Source of the DNA: Segatella copri
GTDB lineage: Bacteria > Bacteroidota > Bacteroidia > Bacteroidales > Bacteroidaceae
NCBI RefSeq assembly: GCF_949820605.1
Contig: NZ_CATKVU010000006.1
Location: forward strand, 3,257,431 to 3,321,430
Direction: 5' to 3'
Length of the DNA stretch: 64,000 bases
Of the stretch, positions 53,793 through 62,200 are shown piece after piece. A model generated the notes under the pieces. It made no database searches. It was not told the origin of the DNA and saw only the letters and a program-made list of their open reading frames with translations. The translations under genes and the position numbers were made by a program. Position 1 is the stretch's first letter. Each line of letters begins with the position of its first letter.

Positions 53793-53826
53793 ATTCTCTG
53801 TTTTATTGGTTCAACAAATTCGGGTG

Positions 53827-53856
53827 CAAAGTTAATGTGTGTATGTTGAAAAACAA
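53827..53856 (-). promoter_or_regulatory. Promoter of minus-strand helix-turn-helix genes
   Basis: Minus strand TTG (53854-53856), 19 bp, TAACTTTG (53827-53834). The leader is ~28 nt. Confidence 0.6.
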
Positions 53857-53974
53857 TGAAAATGAATAACTGTGGCAGTACTTTTCTGGGGTTTGCCGAC
53901 CGCTTGGCAAGAAAAATCAAGAAAATTATACGTGGGTCATTAATGAGTTGTTAAACGGGTATTTCGCAAATGAT

Positions 53975-53982
53975 TAATTTTG
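53975..53982 (+). promoter_or_regulatory. -7 element of plus-strand helix-turn-helix genes
   Basis: TAATTTTG, 52 bp before ATG 54034. No -33 element at the standard distance. Confidence 0.4.
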
Positions 53983-54033
53983 CCACCGAGAAATCAAAAC
54001 AGCAAAGTTTGTAACATTTAAAACGGAATCAAA

Positions 54034-54333
54034 ATGGAAGTAATAACAATGGAAAGTCCAGCCTTTAAGATGCTGACAGAACAGATTGCCGACGTGGCAA
54101 AGTTGGTAGCTCTCATATATTCCAATGCGAGAGAAAATACCAAAAGAAGAAGCATGGAACTTGTGCTGACAAGCAGTGATGCAGCAAGAATACTTGGGAT
54201 AAGCAAGCGAACCCTGCAGCGCTTGCGCTCTACCAACAGCATCGAGTACTTCATGGTGCGCGGACAATGCAGATATAGCATCAACGCTGTACAGAAATTG
54301 ATTGAGGAACGAACCATTGCCAAGGAGACATGA
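54034..54333 (+). CDS. Excisionase-type helix-turn-helix protein
   Basis: 99 residues. LVLTSSDAARILGISKRTLQ and RLRSTNSIEYFMVRGQCRYS form the HTH_17 winged helix. The N-terminus is near-identical in pattern to the divergent gene at 53792. Its stop overlaps the next start (4 bp), so the two plus-strand genes are translated together. Presumed control or directionality factor for excision, as for the Xis2c/Xis2d proteins upstream of exc in CTnDOT. Confidence 0.82.
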   Translation: MEVITMESPAFKMLTEQIADVAKLVALIYSNARENTKRRSMELVLTSSDAARILGISKRTLQRLRSTNSIEYFMVRGQCRYSINAVQKLIEERTIAKET

Positions 54334-54689
54334 GTATGGAAGATGGAACATTGAGACGATTGGAATTATATCTGCATGACCTGCACAAGAAGATTGACGG
54401 CATCTATGACATGCTGATGTTGAGACATGAGCGAAGCGGAGAGGACAAGGGATGCTCTGGCATCAACGAGAAATTGCTCGACAACCAGGATCTCTGTCTT
54501 TTGTTTCAAATTTCTCCCCGTTCCCTGCAACGCTACCGCAGTCTGGGAGTGCTTCCCTACAAGCGGCTGGGACAGAAGACCTACTACACGGAGGAAGACG
54601 TGAAGCAATTTATCAAGAACAACGTGAAGGATTTCAATCAGGAGAATGTAGAGCATTATATGACTCGCATTCACCAAAAATTCAAATAA
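54330..54689 (+). CDS. Excisionase-type helix-turn-helix protein
   Basis: 119 residues. An N-terminal helix (LRRLELYLHDLHKKIDGIYD) precedes the HTH_17 domain (LLDNQDLCLLFQISPRSLQR, YRSLGVLPYKRLGQKTYYTE). The longer tail (VKQFIKNNVKDFNQENVEHY) may mediate pairing. It is coupled to the preceding gene by a 4-bp overlap and stands 31 bp before the DUF4099 gene. Confidence 0.82.
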   Translation: MSMEDGTLRRLELYLHDLHKKIDGIYDMLMLRHERSGEDKGCSGINEKLLDNQDLCLLFQISPRSLQRYRSLGVLPYKRLGQKTYYTEEDVKQFIKNNVKDFNQENVEHYMTRIHQKFK

Positions 54690-54720
54690 CAAAAGTATTC
54701 ACCATTAAACATTTACAATT

Positions 54721-56379
54721 ATGGGACAAAAGAAAAAGAGTGATGAACAGGACGTGCTGGTAGTCCGTGACGAAAAGACGGGCGAGATCAGCGTCGTCGC
54801 CGGACTCAGCAGAGACGGCACACCGAAGCGAGCACCCGCCAAGGCGGAGAACACGTCCGACTTCCTGCGTTTTGACCGCAACAGTGACTTGATGGACAGT
54901 TTCTTTAGAAACTTCTTCCGCCAGTGCAAGGAGCCAAGCCGATTCGGATTCTATCGCATAGCGGCAGACCAGGTGGAAAACCTGCTTGGCGTGATGAAGG
55001 AGTTGCTGAAAGATCCGGAGGCTAACAAGGAGATTCTTTCTGCCCACAAGGTTGACACCTCCAATTATGAGAAAGAGGCAAAGCAATCGGAAGGTCAGGC
55101 GAAAGAAACCGCATCATCGGACGATGCGTCCAAGACGCAAGCTAACACCGAAAAAGAGAATGTATCATCTGAACAAACCAACGAAAAAGAGAACGACATG
55201 GAACAGAAACCAGAACAGACCGCAACCGAACAGCAGGCACAGACCGCTCCGGGTGTAAAGCAGAACCTCATTAGTGGTAACGATGTGAACCTGCAGGAAC
55301 TTGGTGCCAAATATGGCATAGACTTCAACAGTATGAATGAGAAGGATATGAAAGCCCTGCTCAACTACGGCAAGACGGGGCTTGTGATTGTGAAGCCGAC
55401 CTTCGGCGGTGAACAGATAGAGATACAGGCCCGTCTGTCATTCCGTAAGGACGATAACGACCAGTTGCAACTCGTGCCGCATTTCGTGCGCAACGAGCCA
55501 AAACTCGATGTCGCTTACAAAGGCTATACCTTCACTCCAGAGGACAAGAAGAACCTGTTGCAGAACGGTAACCTCGGAAAGGTAGTGGATTTCCCCGACA
55601 AGAACACAGGTGAACTGCGTCCTCATTTCATCAGTATCGACCGTCTCACCAATGAGATTGTGGACATCCCTACCAACAAGGTGCGCATACCCGATACCAT
55701 CGGCAAGACACCTATTACCAAGGACGACAAGAGAGTGCTCTACTCAGGTATTCCGCTTCGTAAGGAGATTGAGCTTGCCAACGGGCGCAAGTTTACACCG
55801 CTGCTGCAGGTGAATGTGGAACAGCGTGGCGTGGAGTTCGTGCCTGGCAGCACAAGACAGGCGCAAGGTCAGAAACAGAATGGAGACAAGAAGCAAACCG
55901 CTGACAAGCAGGAGCAGAAGGCAGAAGGTGATGTGGGTGGTCAGAAGAAGCAGCAAGATCCCAACCACTGGCTCAATGAGGATGGAACCATCCGCCGACT
56001 CAACACCTATTTCAAGAAGGAACTGACCGAGCAGCAGAAGGACGACTATGTGGCAGGCAAGACCATCGAGATCAAGGAAGTGCCGAACAAGAACGGCAGC
56101 GGTACCTATACCGCCTACGTGAAGTTCGATTTCGACAAGATGCAGCCACGTTCCTACCGCAACAATCCAGACATCAAACAGGCAAAGGAACAGATTCCTA
56201 CCAACGAGAACAAGGTACAAGTCGCCGTCAACGAGCAGGGCAAGACCCATGAGGCAACCAAGCACACCAAGGAGCCGCTGAGTCCGGGACAGTCTGCGCC
56301 AAAGAACGAAAAGCAGCAGAAGGAACAGAGCGCCGAGGAACAGAAGCCAAAGAGAAAGGCAAGAAGCGTGAAGATGTAG
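54721..56379 (+). CDS. DUF4099/DUF3945-type conjugative-element protein
   Basis: A 552-residue, highly charged protein. The N-terminal ~120 residues (DVLVVRDEKTGEISVVAGLS, then RFDRNSDLMDSFFRNFFRQC) match DUF4099. A low-complexity Glu/Gln/Lys segment (~125-175) is followed by a DUF3945 region (~180-380; LEQ-rich then GKTGLVIVKPTFGGEQIEIQ, IPLRKEIELANGRKFTPLLQ). A second charged linker and a third unit (~415-490; WLNEDGTIRRLNTYFKKEL) come before a basic tail. These proteins sit directly upstream of topoisomerase in many Bacteroidales elements (Orf3-like in CTnDOT). The function is not settled. A variant leader motif TATTCACCATTAAAC precedes the start. Confidence 0.8.
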   Translation: MGQKKKSDEQDVLVVRDEKTGEISVVAGLSRDGTPKRAPAKAENTSDFLRFDRNSDLMDSFFRNFFRQCKEPSRFGFYRIAADQVENLLGVMKELLKDPEANKEILSAHKVDTSNYEKEAKQSEGQAKETASSDDASKTQANTEKENVSSEQTNEKENDMEQKPEQTATEQQAQTAPGVKQNLISGNDVNLQELGAKYGIDFNSMNEKDMKALLNYGKTGLVIVKPTFGGEQIEIQARLSFRKDDNDQLQLVPHFVRNEPKLDVAYKGYTFTPEDKKNLLQNGNLGKVVDFPDKNTGELRPHFISIDRLTNEIVDIPTNKVRIPDTIGKTPITKDDKRVLYSGIPLRKEIELANGRKFTPLLQVNVEQRGVEFVPGSTRQAQGQKQNGDKKQTADKQEQKAEGDVGGQKKQQDPNHWLNEDGTIRRLNTYFKKELTEQQKDDYVAGKTIEIKEVPNKNGSGTYTAYVKFDFDKMQPRSYRNNPDIKQAKEQIPTNENKVQVAVNEQGKTHEATKHTKEPLSPGQSAPKNEKQQKEQSAEEQKPKRKARSVKM

Positions 56380-56424
56380 TTGCCGCCACTTGATCCACAG
56401 AGTTAATCATCCATCATAACAACC

Positions 56425-56461
56425 GACATCTGCGACCGTCTATCCCACGGTTGCGGATGTC
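56425..56461 (+). promoter_or_regulatory. Strong hairpin in topoisomerase leader
   Basis: GACATCTGCGACCGT pairs over all 15 positions (two G-T wobbles) with ACGGTTGCGGATGTC, with a 7-nt loop. It ends 16 nt before the topoisomerase ATG. No T-run follows, so a translational control element or protein-binding site is more likely than a terminator. Confidence 0.7.
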
Positions 56462-56477
56462 ACAAAAACAACAGACA

Positions 56478-58634
56478 ATGAAGACAATCATCGCAGAGAA
56501 ACCAAGTGTAGCCAAGGAAATCGCCCACATTGTAGGAGCTGACAAGCGTGAGGAAGGCTATATGCAGGGCAATGGCTATTATGTGACATGGGCATTCGGA
56601 CATTTAGTGCAGCCAGCCATGCCGGAAACCTACGGCATGAAGGGATTCCATGCGGAGAATCTGCCTGTGATTCCCGACCCGTTCGTTCTTGTTCCCCGAC
56701 AAGTCAAGACAGAGAACGGCTACAAACCAGATGCAGGTGTGCTTGCCCAGATAAAAATTATCGGCAAGCTGTTTGACAGCAGTGAGCGCATTATTGTAGC
56801 AACCGATGCCGGACGTGAGGGAGAGTTGATTTTCCGATACCTCTATGCGTATCTTGGTTGCAGGAAACCTTTCGACCGTCTCTGGATCAGTTCGCTTACG
56901 GACACCGCCATCCGTGAGGGACTTCTGAACCTCAAGGATGGCAAGGAGTATGACAATCTCTATCATGCAGCGAAGGCACGAAGTGAGGCAGACTGGCTCG
57001 TCGGCATCAACGGCACGCAGGCCCTGACGATAGCCGCAGGACGTGGCACCTATTCCGTAGGTCGTGTGCAGACTCCGACCCTTGGCATGGTGTGCGAACG
57101 CTATTGGGAACACAAGCGTTTCGAGTCGAAACCGTTCTGGCAGGTACACTTCGGTGTGGTTGATGCAGACAGTGGCAATATACTGAAGTTCACATCTGCC
57201 AACCGATGGACAGACAAAGCTACCGCAACCGATATATATAATAAGGTGAAAGAAACAGGTTCTGTCATCATCACAAAGATCGCAACCAAGCGAAAGGTGG
57301 AGAAGGCACCGCTCCTTTACGACCTCACCACCTTGCAGAAAGAAGCCAACTCCCAGCATGGCTTCACGGCAGAGCATACACTCTCCATCGCCCAGAAACT
57401 CTACGAGGCAAAGTTCATCACCTATCCAAGAACATCAAGCCGCTATATCTCGGATGATGTATTTGCCACCCTTCCCAAACTCTTCAAGAATCTGGAGAAT
57501 CATTCGGAATATGGAGAAAAAGTGAAACTCTTGCCTGGCAGTGAGGACTACAGCAAGAACAGCGTGAATGCCGCCAAGGTGACCGATCACCATGCCCTGC
57601 TCATCACAGAAAATGCAGCCATTGGTCTTTTCAAGGACGAGAAGATCGTTTATGACATGATATTGTGCCGGATGATTGAAGCGTTCTCAGCAGACTGCAT
57701 CAAGGACATCACATCAGTATCGGCGCAAGTGGATCATGACGTCGAATTTGGCATCAGTGGCTCCATCATCCGACAGACTGGCTGGCGAGCGTTGTCGCTC
57801 AAGGAAAAGAACAAAAGGCAGGACAAGGATGCAGGCGCAACAGACAATGAGTTCAAGGAGCAAGTCATTCCCAACTGGCAAGAAGGACAGCATATCACTC
57901 TTTCTGGCTGCACCATTACGGAGGGCAAGACCAAACCGAAGCCTTTGCATACGGAATCCACATTGCTTGCAGCAATGGAGACCGCAGGCAAAGAGATAGA
58001 AGATGATACGATGCGCCAGGCAATGAAGGACAGCGGTATTGGCACACCTGCCACACGTGCCGCCATCATCGAAACCCTGCTCAAACGAGAGTATATGGTG
58101 CGCCAGCAGAAGAAACTTGTGCCGACGGAAAAAGGACTCGCCCTGCATTCCGTGGTGAAGAACATGGCGATTGCCAATGTGGAGATGACGGGCAAATGGG
58201 AGGCGGAACTTGCCAAGATTGAACGAGGTGAAGCAAGTGCAGACGGGTTCACCCATAGTATCGAAGGTTATACCCGTGAAATCACTGCGGAATTGTTAGG
58301 TTGTGACAGACTTTTCAGCCACAAGGATTCCGGCTGCCAGTGTCCTAAATGCAAGCAAGGTACCATGCAGTTCTTCGGAAAGGTAGTAAGATGCAGCAAC
58401 AAGGAGTGCGGTATGCCAGTGTTCAAGCAGGTAGCAGGAAAGTTGCTCACTGATGCCGACATCACCGACTTGCTCACCAAGGGCAAGACCAGAACGCTCA
58501 ATGGTTTCACCAGCAAGCAAGGCAAATCGTTCTCCGCAGCCATTGCCTTTGACGAGAATTTCAACACGAAATTCGTCTTTGCAGAGCACAAAACAGCAGA
58601 AAAGCGAGGAAATGTGAAGAGATACAAGAAATAG
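56478..58634 (+). CDS. topB: Type IA DNA topoisomerase III (Exc-like)
   Basis: 718 residues from the ATG at 56478 (MKTIIAEKPSVAKEIAH), which begins exactly at the Toprim domain; a start at 56451 only adds residues encoded in the hairpin. Toprim (~1-150) shows Glu in IIAEKPS and the DxD-type region TDAGREGELIFRY. The active-site Tyr is in FITYPRTSSRYI (~318). A C-terminal zinc-ribbon-like domain (CPKCKQ...CSNKEC, ~615-645) and a last small domain follow. In CTnDOT the equivalent gene is exc, whose product is a topoisomerase III linked to excision, although its catalytic activity was reported as dispensable. It relaxes or decatenates DNA. Confidence 0.93.
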   Translation: MKTIIAEKPSVAKEIAHIVGADKREEGYMQGNGYYVTWAFGHLVQPAMPETYGMKGFHAENLPVIPDPFVLVPRQVKTENGYKPDAGVLAQIKIIGKLFDSSERIIVATDAGREGELIFRYLYAYLGCRKPFDRLWISSLTDTAIREGLLNLKDGKEYDNLYHAAKARSEADWLVGINGTQALTIAAGRGTYSVGRVQTPTLGMVCERYWEHKRFESKPFWQVHFGVVDADSGNILKFTSANRWTDKATATDIYNKVKETGSVIITKIATKRKVEKAPLLYDLTTLQKEANSQHGFTAEHTLSIAQKLYEAKFITYPRTSSRYISDDVFATLPKLFKNLENHSEYGEKVKLLPGSEDYSKNSVNAAKVTDHHALLITENAAIGLFKDEKIVYDMILCRMIEAFSADCIKDITSVSAQVDHDVEFGISGSIIRQTGWRALSLKEKNKRQDKDAGATDNEFKEQVIPNWQEGQHITLSGCTITEGKTKPKPLHTESTLLAAMETAGKEIEDDTMRQAMKDSGIGTPATRAAIIETLLKREYMVRQQKKLVPTEKGLALHSVVKNMAIANVEMTGKWEAELAKIERGEASADGFTHSIEGYTREITAELLGCDRLFSHKDSGCQCPKCKQGTMQFFGKVVRCSNKECGMPVFKQVAGKLLTDADITDLLTKGKTRTLNGFTSKQGKSFSAAIAFDENFNTKFVFAEHKTAEKRGNVKRYKK

Positions 58635-58638
58635 TTTG

Positions 58639-58646
58639 TACCTTTG
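58639..58646 (+). promoter_or_regulatory. -7 element of RteR-like small RNA
   Basis: TACCTTTG, starting 5 bp after the topoisomerase stop codon. The -33 region lies inside the topoisomerase gene and has no clear TTG. Confidence 0.55.
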
Positions 58647-58652
58647 CCACCG

Positions 58653-58743
58653 AAACATGGTTCATAAATGGTGTCTTGATTCAGGATGCTTTTATTTACT
58701 GTGGATTAAGTGGCGGCACTCGGAGGGATACCGAGTGCCTTTT
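58653..58743 (+). ncRNA. Putative RteR-like small RNA / attenuated leader
   Basis: A -7 element just after the topoisomerase gene predicts a transcript starting near 58653. A perfect 9-bp GGCACTCGG/CCGAGTGCC stem with a 5-T run ends it near 58743, giving ~90 nt. CTnDOT encodes the ~90-nt small RNA RteR in the same place, immediately downstream of exc, where it lowers transfer-gene expression. The segment TGGATTAAGTGG (58701-58712), just before the terminator stem, is complementary to CCACTTAATCCA before two start codons of the element. Identity with RteR is inferred from position, size and architecture, not from alignment. Read-through would continue into DUF1896. Confidence 0.6.
58714..58743 (+). 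terminator. Terminator of RteR-like RNA / attenuator before DUF1896
   Basis: GGCACTCGG agggata CCGAGTGCC followed by TTTTT: a strong intrinsic terminator 71 bp upstream of the DUF1896 start. Confidence 0.85.
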
Positions 58744-58782
58744 TCTTGCTTTCAACAAACATCAACCGCCATCCACGGTTTA

Positions 58783-58800
58783 TTATTCACCACTTAATCC
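58783..58800 (+). promoter_or_regulatory. Leader motif complementary to putative sRNA (copy B)
   Basis: TATTCACCACTTAATCCA, identical to copy A (53423-53440, minus). Its last 12 nt pair perfectly with 58701-58712. It ends 13 nt before ATG 58814, so pairing would cover the ribosome approach region. Confidence 0.75.
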
Positions 58801-58813
58801 ATTCAACAGACAA

Positions 58814-59263
58814 ATGAACAGAAAGAAACAGGCACAGACAGAACTGTCCTATTACGGACTGTACCTCTTGAACCACCTCAGAGAAAACCGTTTTCCACAA
58901 GCCAGCGATGCGGACTTTATCCGCGAACGTGCAGACCATGCCGCAGAAGTATATGAGCAGGCACGGCGTGATGCCCTCTTTGCCGATGCGGCACAAGAGC
59001 TTGCCATGTCAGCATTACTGAAAGGTCTCCATATTTCCAAGTACAGCATCCTGTATGATGTTGTTGACAGTGAGTTTCCCCTGGAGGTAGCAGTAGAAGA
59101 CCAGGAAGCGTTTGTCAAGAACCTCCTGCCTTTGGTTGACAACGTGTATTCCATTTACGACCTCACCGATGACAATTTTGCCCAGTCACCGGACTATGAC
59201 CAGCTCTATACAGAGTTGACGGGAGCCGTTGCCCTTTTCATAGAGTCAAATGGCATACAATAG
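58814..59263 (+). CDS. DUF1896 family protein of conjugative element
   Basis: 149 residues from the ATG at 58814 ([20 protein letters not shown]); the longer frame back to 58676 runs through the terminator and is rejected. A helical protein with [38 protein letters not shown] and [17 protein letters not shown], typical of DUF1896 proteins found between topoisomerase and methylase-helicase genes in Bacteroidales elements. The function is unknown; a role in element transfer or maintenance is inferred from conserved context. It overlaps the next gene by 14 bp. Confidence 0.85.
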   Translation: MNRKKQAQTELSYYGLYLLNHLRENRFPQASDADFIRERADHAAEVYEQARRDALFADAAQELAMSALLKGLHISKYSILYDVVDSEFPLEVAVEDQEAFVKNLLPLVDNVYSIYDLTDDNFAQSPDYDQLYTELTGAVALFIESNGIQ

Positions 59264-62200
59264 AAAACAACGTCTGAACGACAACATCAAGGCGATAGAG
59301 ACGGCATTCATCCTTGACAGGGAACAGCGCACGCCGACTGCCCGTGAGCGTCTCCTTCTGGAGCGTTACTGCGGATTCGGGGGATTGAAGTGCATCCTGA
59401 ACCCTGCCAGGGAACTGGCGGATGCCGTCCATTGGGCAAAGTCAGACCTTGAATTGTTTGCTCTAACAGTGGAGCTGCATAGACTTATCCGTGAAAACAG
59501 CAAGAATGAAAGCGAGTACAAACAGTTGATGGACAGTCTGAAACAGTCTGTCCTCACGGCATTCTACACGCCGTCAGCCATTACAGAGGCTTTGGTGGAT
59601 GTGTTGAAAGAGCATCAGATCATCCCCGAAAAGGTGCTTGAACCCTCGGCAGGCATCGGAGCTTTTGTCGATTCCGTCTTGGATAACAATCCCAAGGCAG
59701 ACATTATGGCATTTGAAAAAGACCTGCTTACGGGAAAGATACTCCGCCATCTGCACCCGGAGCAGAAAGTGCGCATAGAGGGATTCGAGAAGATAGAAAA
59801 GCCTTTCAATGACTACTTCGACCTCGCCATCTCAAATATTCCCTTTGGCGATGTTGCCGTGTTTGATCCGTCCTATACAGCCATGAAAGGCATGAGGGCT
59901 CTTGTCACCAGACGCATACACAACTACTTCTTTGTCAAGGCTCTTGATACGGTAAGGGACGGCGGGTTGGTTGCCTTCATCACCTCACAAGGCGTATTGA
60001 ATGCCAAAAACAACAGTGCCGCGCGTTTTATGATGCTCTATCATGCAGATCTCGTGTCAGCGATTCGTCTTCCCAACAACCTGTTCACGGAAAATGCCAA
60101 TACGGAAGTGGGCAGTGACCTCATCATCCTCCAGAAAAACAGCCAAAAGGAGTCGCTGCGAGGAGACGACAACCTGCTTGATACCGTCTATAATGACGAG
60201 AACCGCATTCCGACAAGCAACTACTTTCTGGAGCATCCGGAACGCATTATCCATACAACGGCAAAGTTGGACACCGACCCGTTCGGCAAACCTGCAATGA
60301 TATACACGCATGAGGATGGTGTGGAAGGCATTGCAGAGGATTTGCGAAGGATGCTCCATGAAGACTTTAAGAAGAACCTCAATTTGAACCGATACTTGGG
60401 GATAGAGGAAACAAAGGCTGAGGAAGTTAAGGAGGTTGAAGGAACAGAAAAGATAGAAAAAACAGAGAAGATGAAGCCGTCCATTGAGGAAAAGCAGAAC
60501 GATACGGTAGTATCCTTGCAAAAGCAGGAAAAGCCTACTGATGATGCTGAGCTATCCCAAAAGTCTAATCATCAGCAGCCACCAGTCCAAATGACTCTGT
60601 TTGACCTTTGGGGAATGGAAGAAGAAAAACGTCTGACTGTCCATGCTACAAAGAAGAAAGCAGAGGTAACAGTGGGAGCTGTCGCCAAGAAAGTGTCAAG
60701 GAAGAAAGCAAGTCCGTTGGTAAAAAGCGTCAATCCGACTTTTGAAGTTGTGACAAAGCCTGTGGAAAAAGAAGAAAAGCCTTCGTTGACAGATGCAAAA
60801 GATCAGGAAACAGCACAGGAGACAAAACCAATCCTGCCTGGGGATGAGCCATACGCAAGCATCTCTTGGGAAGAGAATCCGCCAATCAACGGCTTTTACG
60901 AGATGATGATGACCATGGCTCCCGAAGACAGGGTGCTGCTGCGCCAAAAGGCGGAACTGCACCGTCAGGAACAGCTCAAGGCTTTGGGCGTTGAAGATAC
61001 GCTTGATCCGAAGTTCAAGCCGCCGATGGAACCGATAGAAGTTCTCAAAGTTCAAATCGGGCATGGGCAGTCGAAAGGGAATGAGGCAAAAGAAGATTCC
61101 AAGACTCAGAGCACATTGGAAGAAACAAATCATGAGCGAGAACAACAAAAAGAGCAAGAAAGAAAGCGGGAAGAGCAGGCAAAGAAGAAAGAGGATGCTA
61201 TGAAGCCCCGTCCATTTGATGAGAAACTGGAAAGTTTTCATCGTGAGGGTTCTATGGTGCTCGACTCTGCCAAAAACATCGGTGTATTGAAAGACCTTAC
61301 CAAGTATGGTGCTACCTTCATGCCGTTGGATCTGAATATGGAGCAGAAAGAAAAGGCAGTCTTGTATATCGCCCTCCGTGATGCCTATCAGAAACTTTAC
61401 ACCTATGAAGCGGAAGAACAGACGGAAAACAAGCAGATGCGTGAGAGTCTGAATGTCTATTATGATGCTTTCTTCATTCGCTTCGGCAACCTCAATGCCA
61501 AGCAGAACGTGAAGTTCATCCTTATGGATGCCTCAGGGCGCGACATGCTGTCGTTGGAACGGGTAGAAAACGGACAGTTCACAAAATCTGACATCTTCGA
61601 CCACCCGGTCTCTTTTTCGCTTGACGAGGTCAGTCATGTGGATTCTCCAGAGGAAGCGCTCACCGCCTCGCTCAACAAGTTCGGCCGTATCGACTTGCCG
61701 TATATGACAGAATTATCGGATATGCCGGAACAGGAACTGACGGAAGCGCTTAAAGGGCGCATCTATTACAATCCGCTCATAGACGGCTACGAGATAGCCG
61801 ACCGCTTCATTGCTGGCAATGTCATAGAGAAAGCGGAGCGTATAGAAGAATGGCTGAAGGAAAATCCCGACCATGCAATCGTGAGGGAGTCGTTGGAAGC
61901 CTTGAAGGCAAGCATTCCCGAACCGATAGCCTTTGAGGACCTGGACTTCAACTTCGGTGAGCGTTGGATACCTACAGGTGTGTATTCCGCTTACATGAGC
62001 CACCTCTTCAATACACAGGTCAGCATCGTCTATTCTGACAGCATGGACGAATATTCGGCAAAATGCAGTATGAAGACCATGGCCATCACGGATGAGTATA
62101 TGGTGAAGGGATATTACCGCAACTATGACGGCATGAGTCTTCTGAAACATGCCCTGCACAACACTTGTCCCGACATGATGAAGAGCATCGGTGAGGATGA

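Noticed and set aside
58676..58813. N-terminal extension of DUF1896
   Set aside because: It would be encoded across the strong terminator and antisense segment, and the extension has no family match. The ATG at 58814 fits DUF1896 length.
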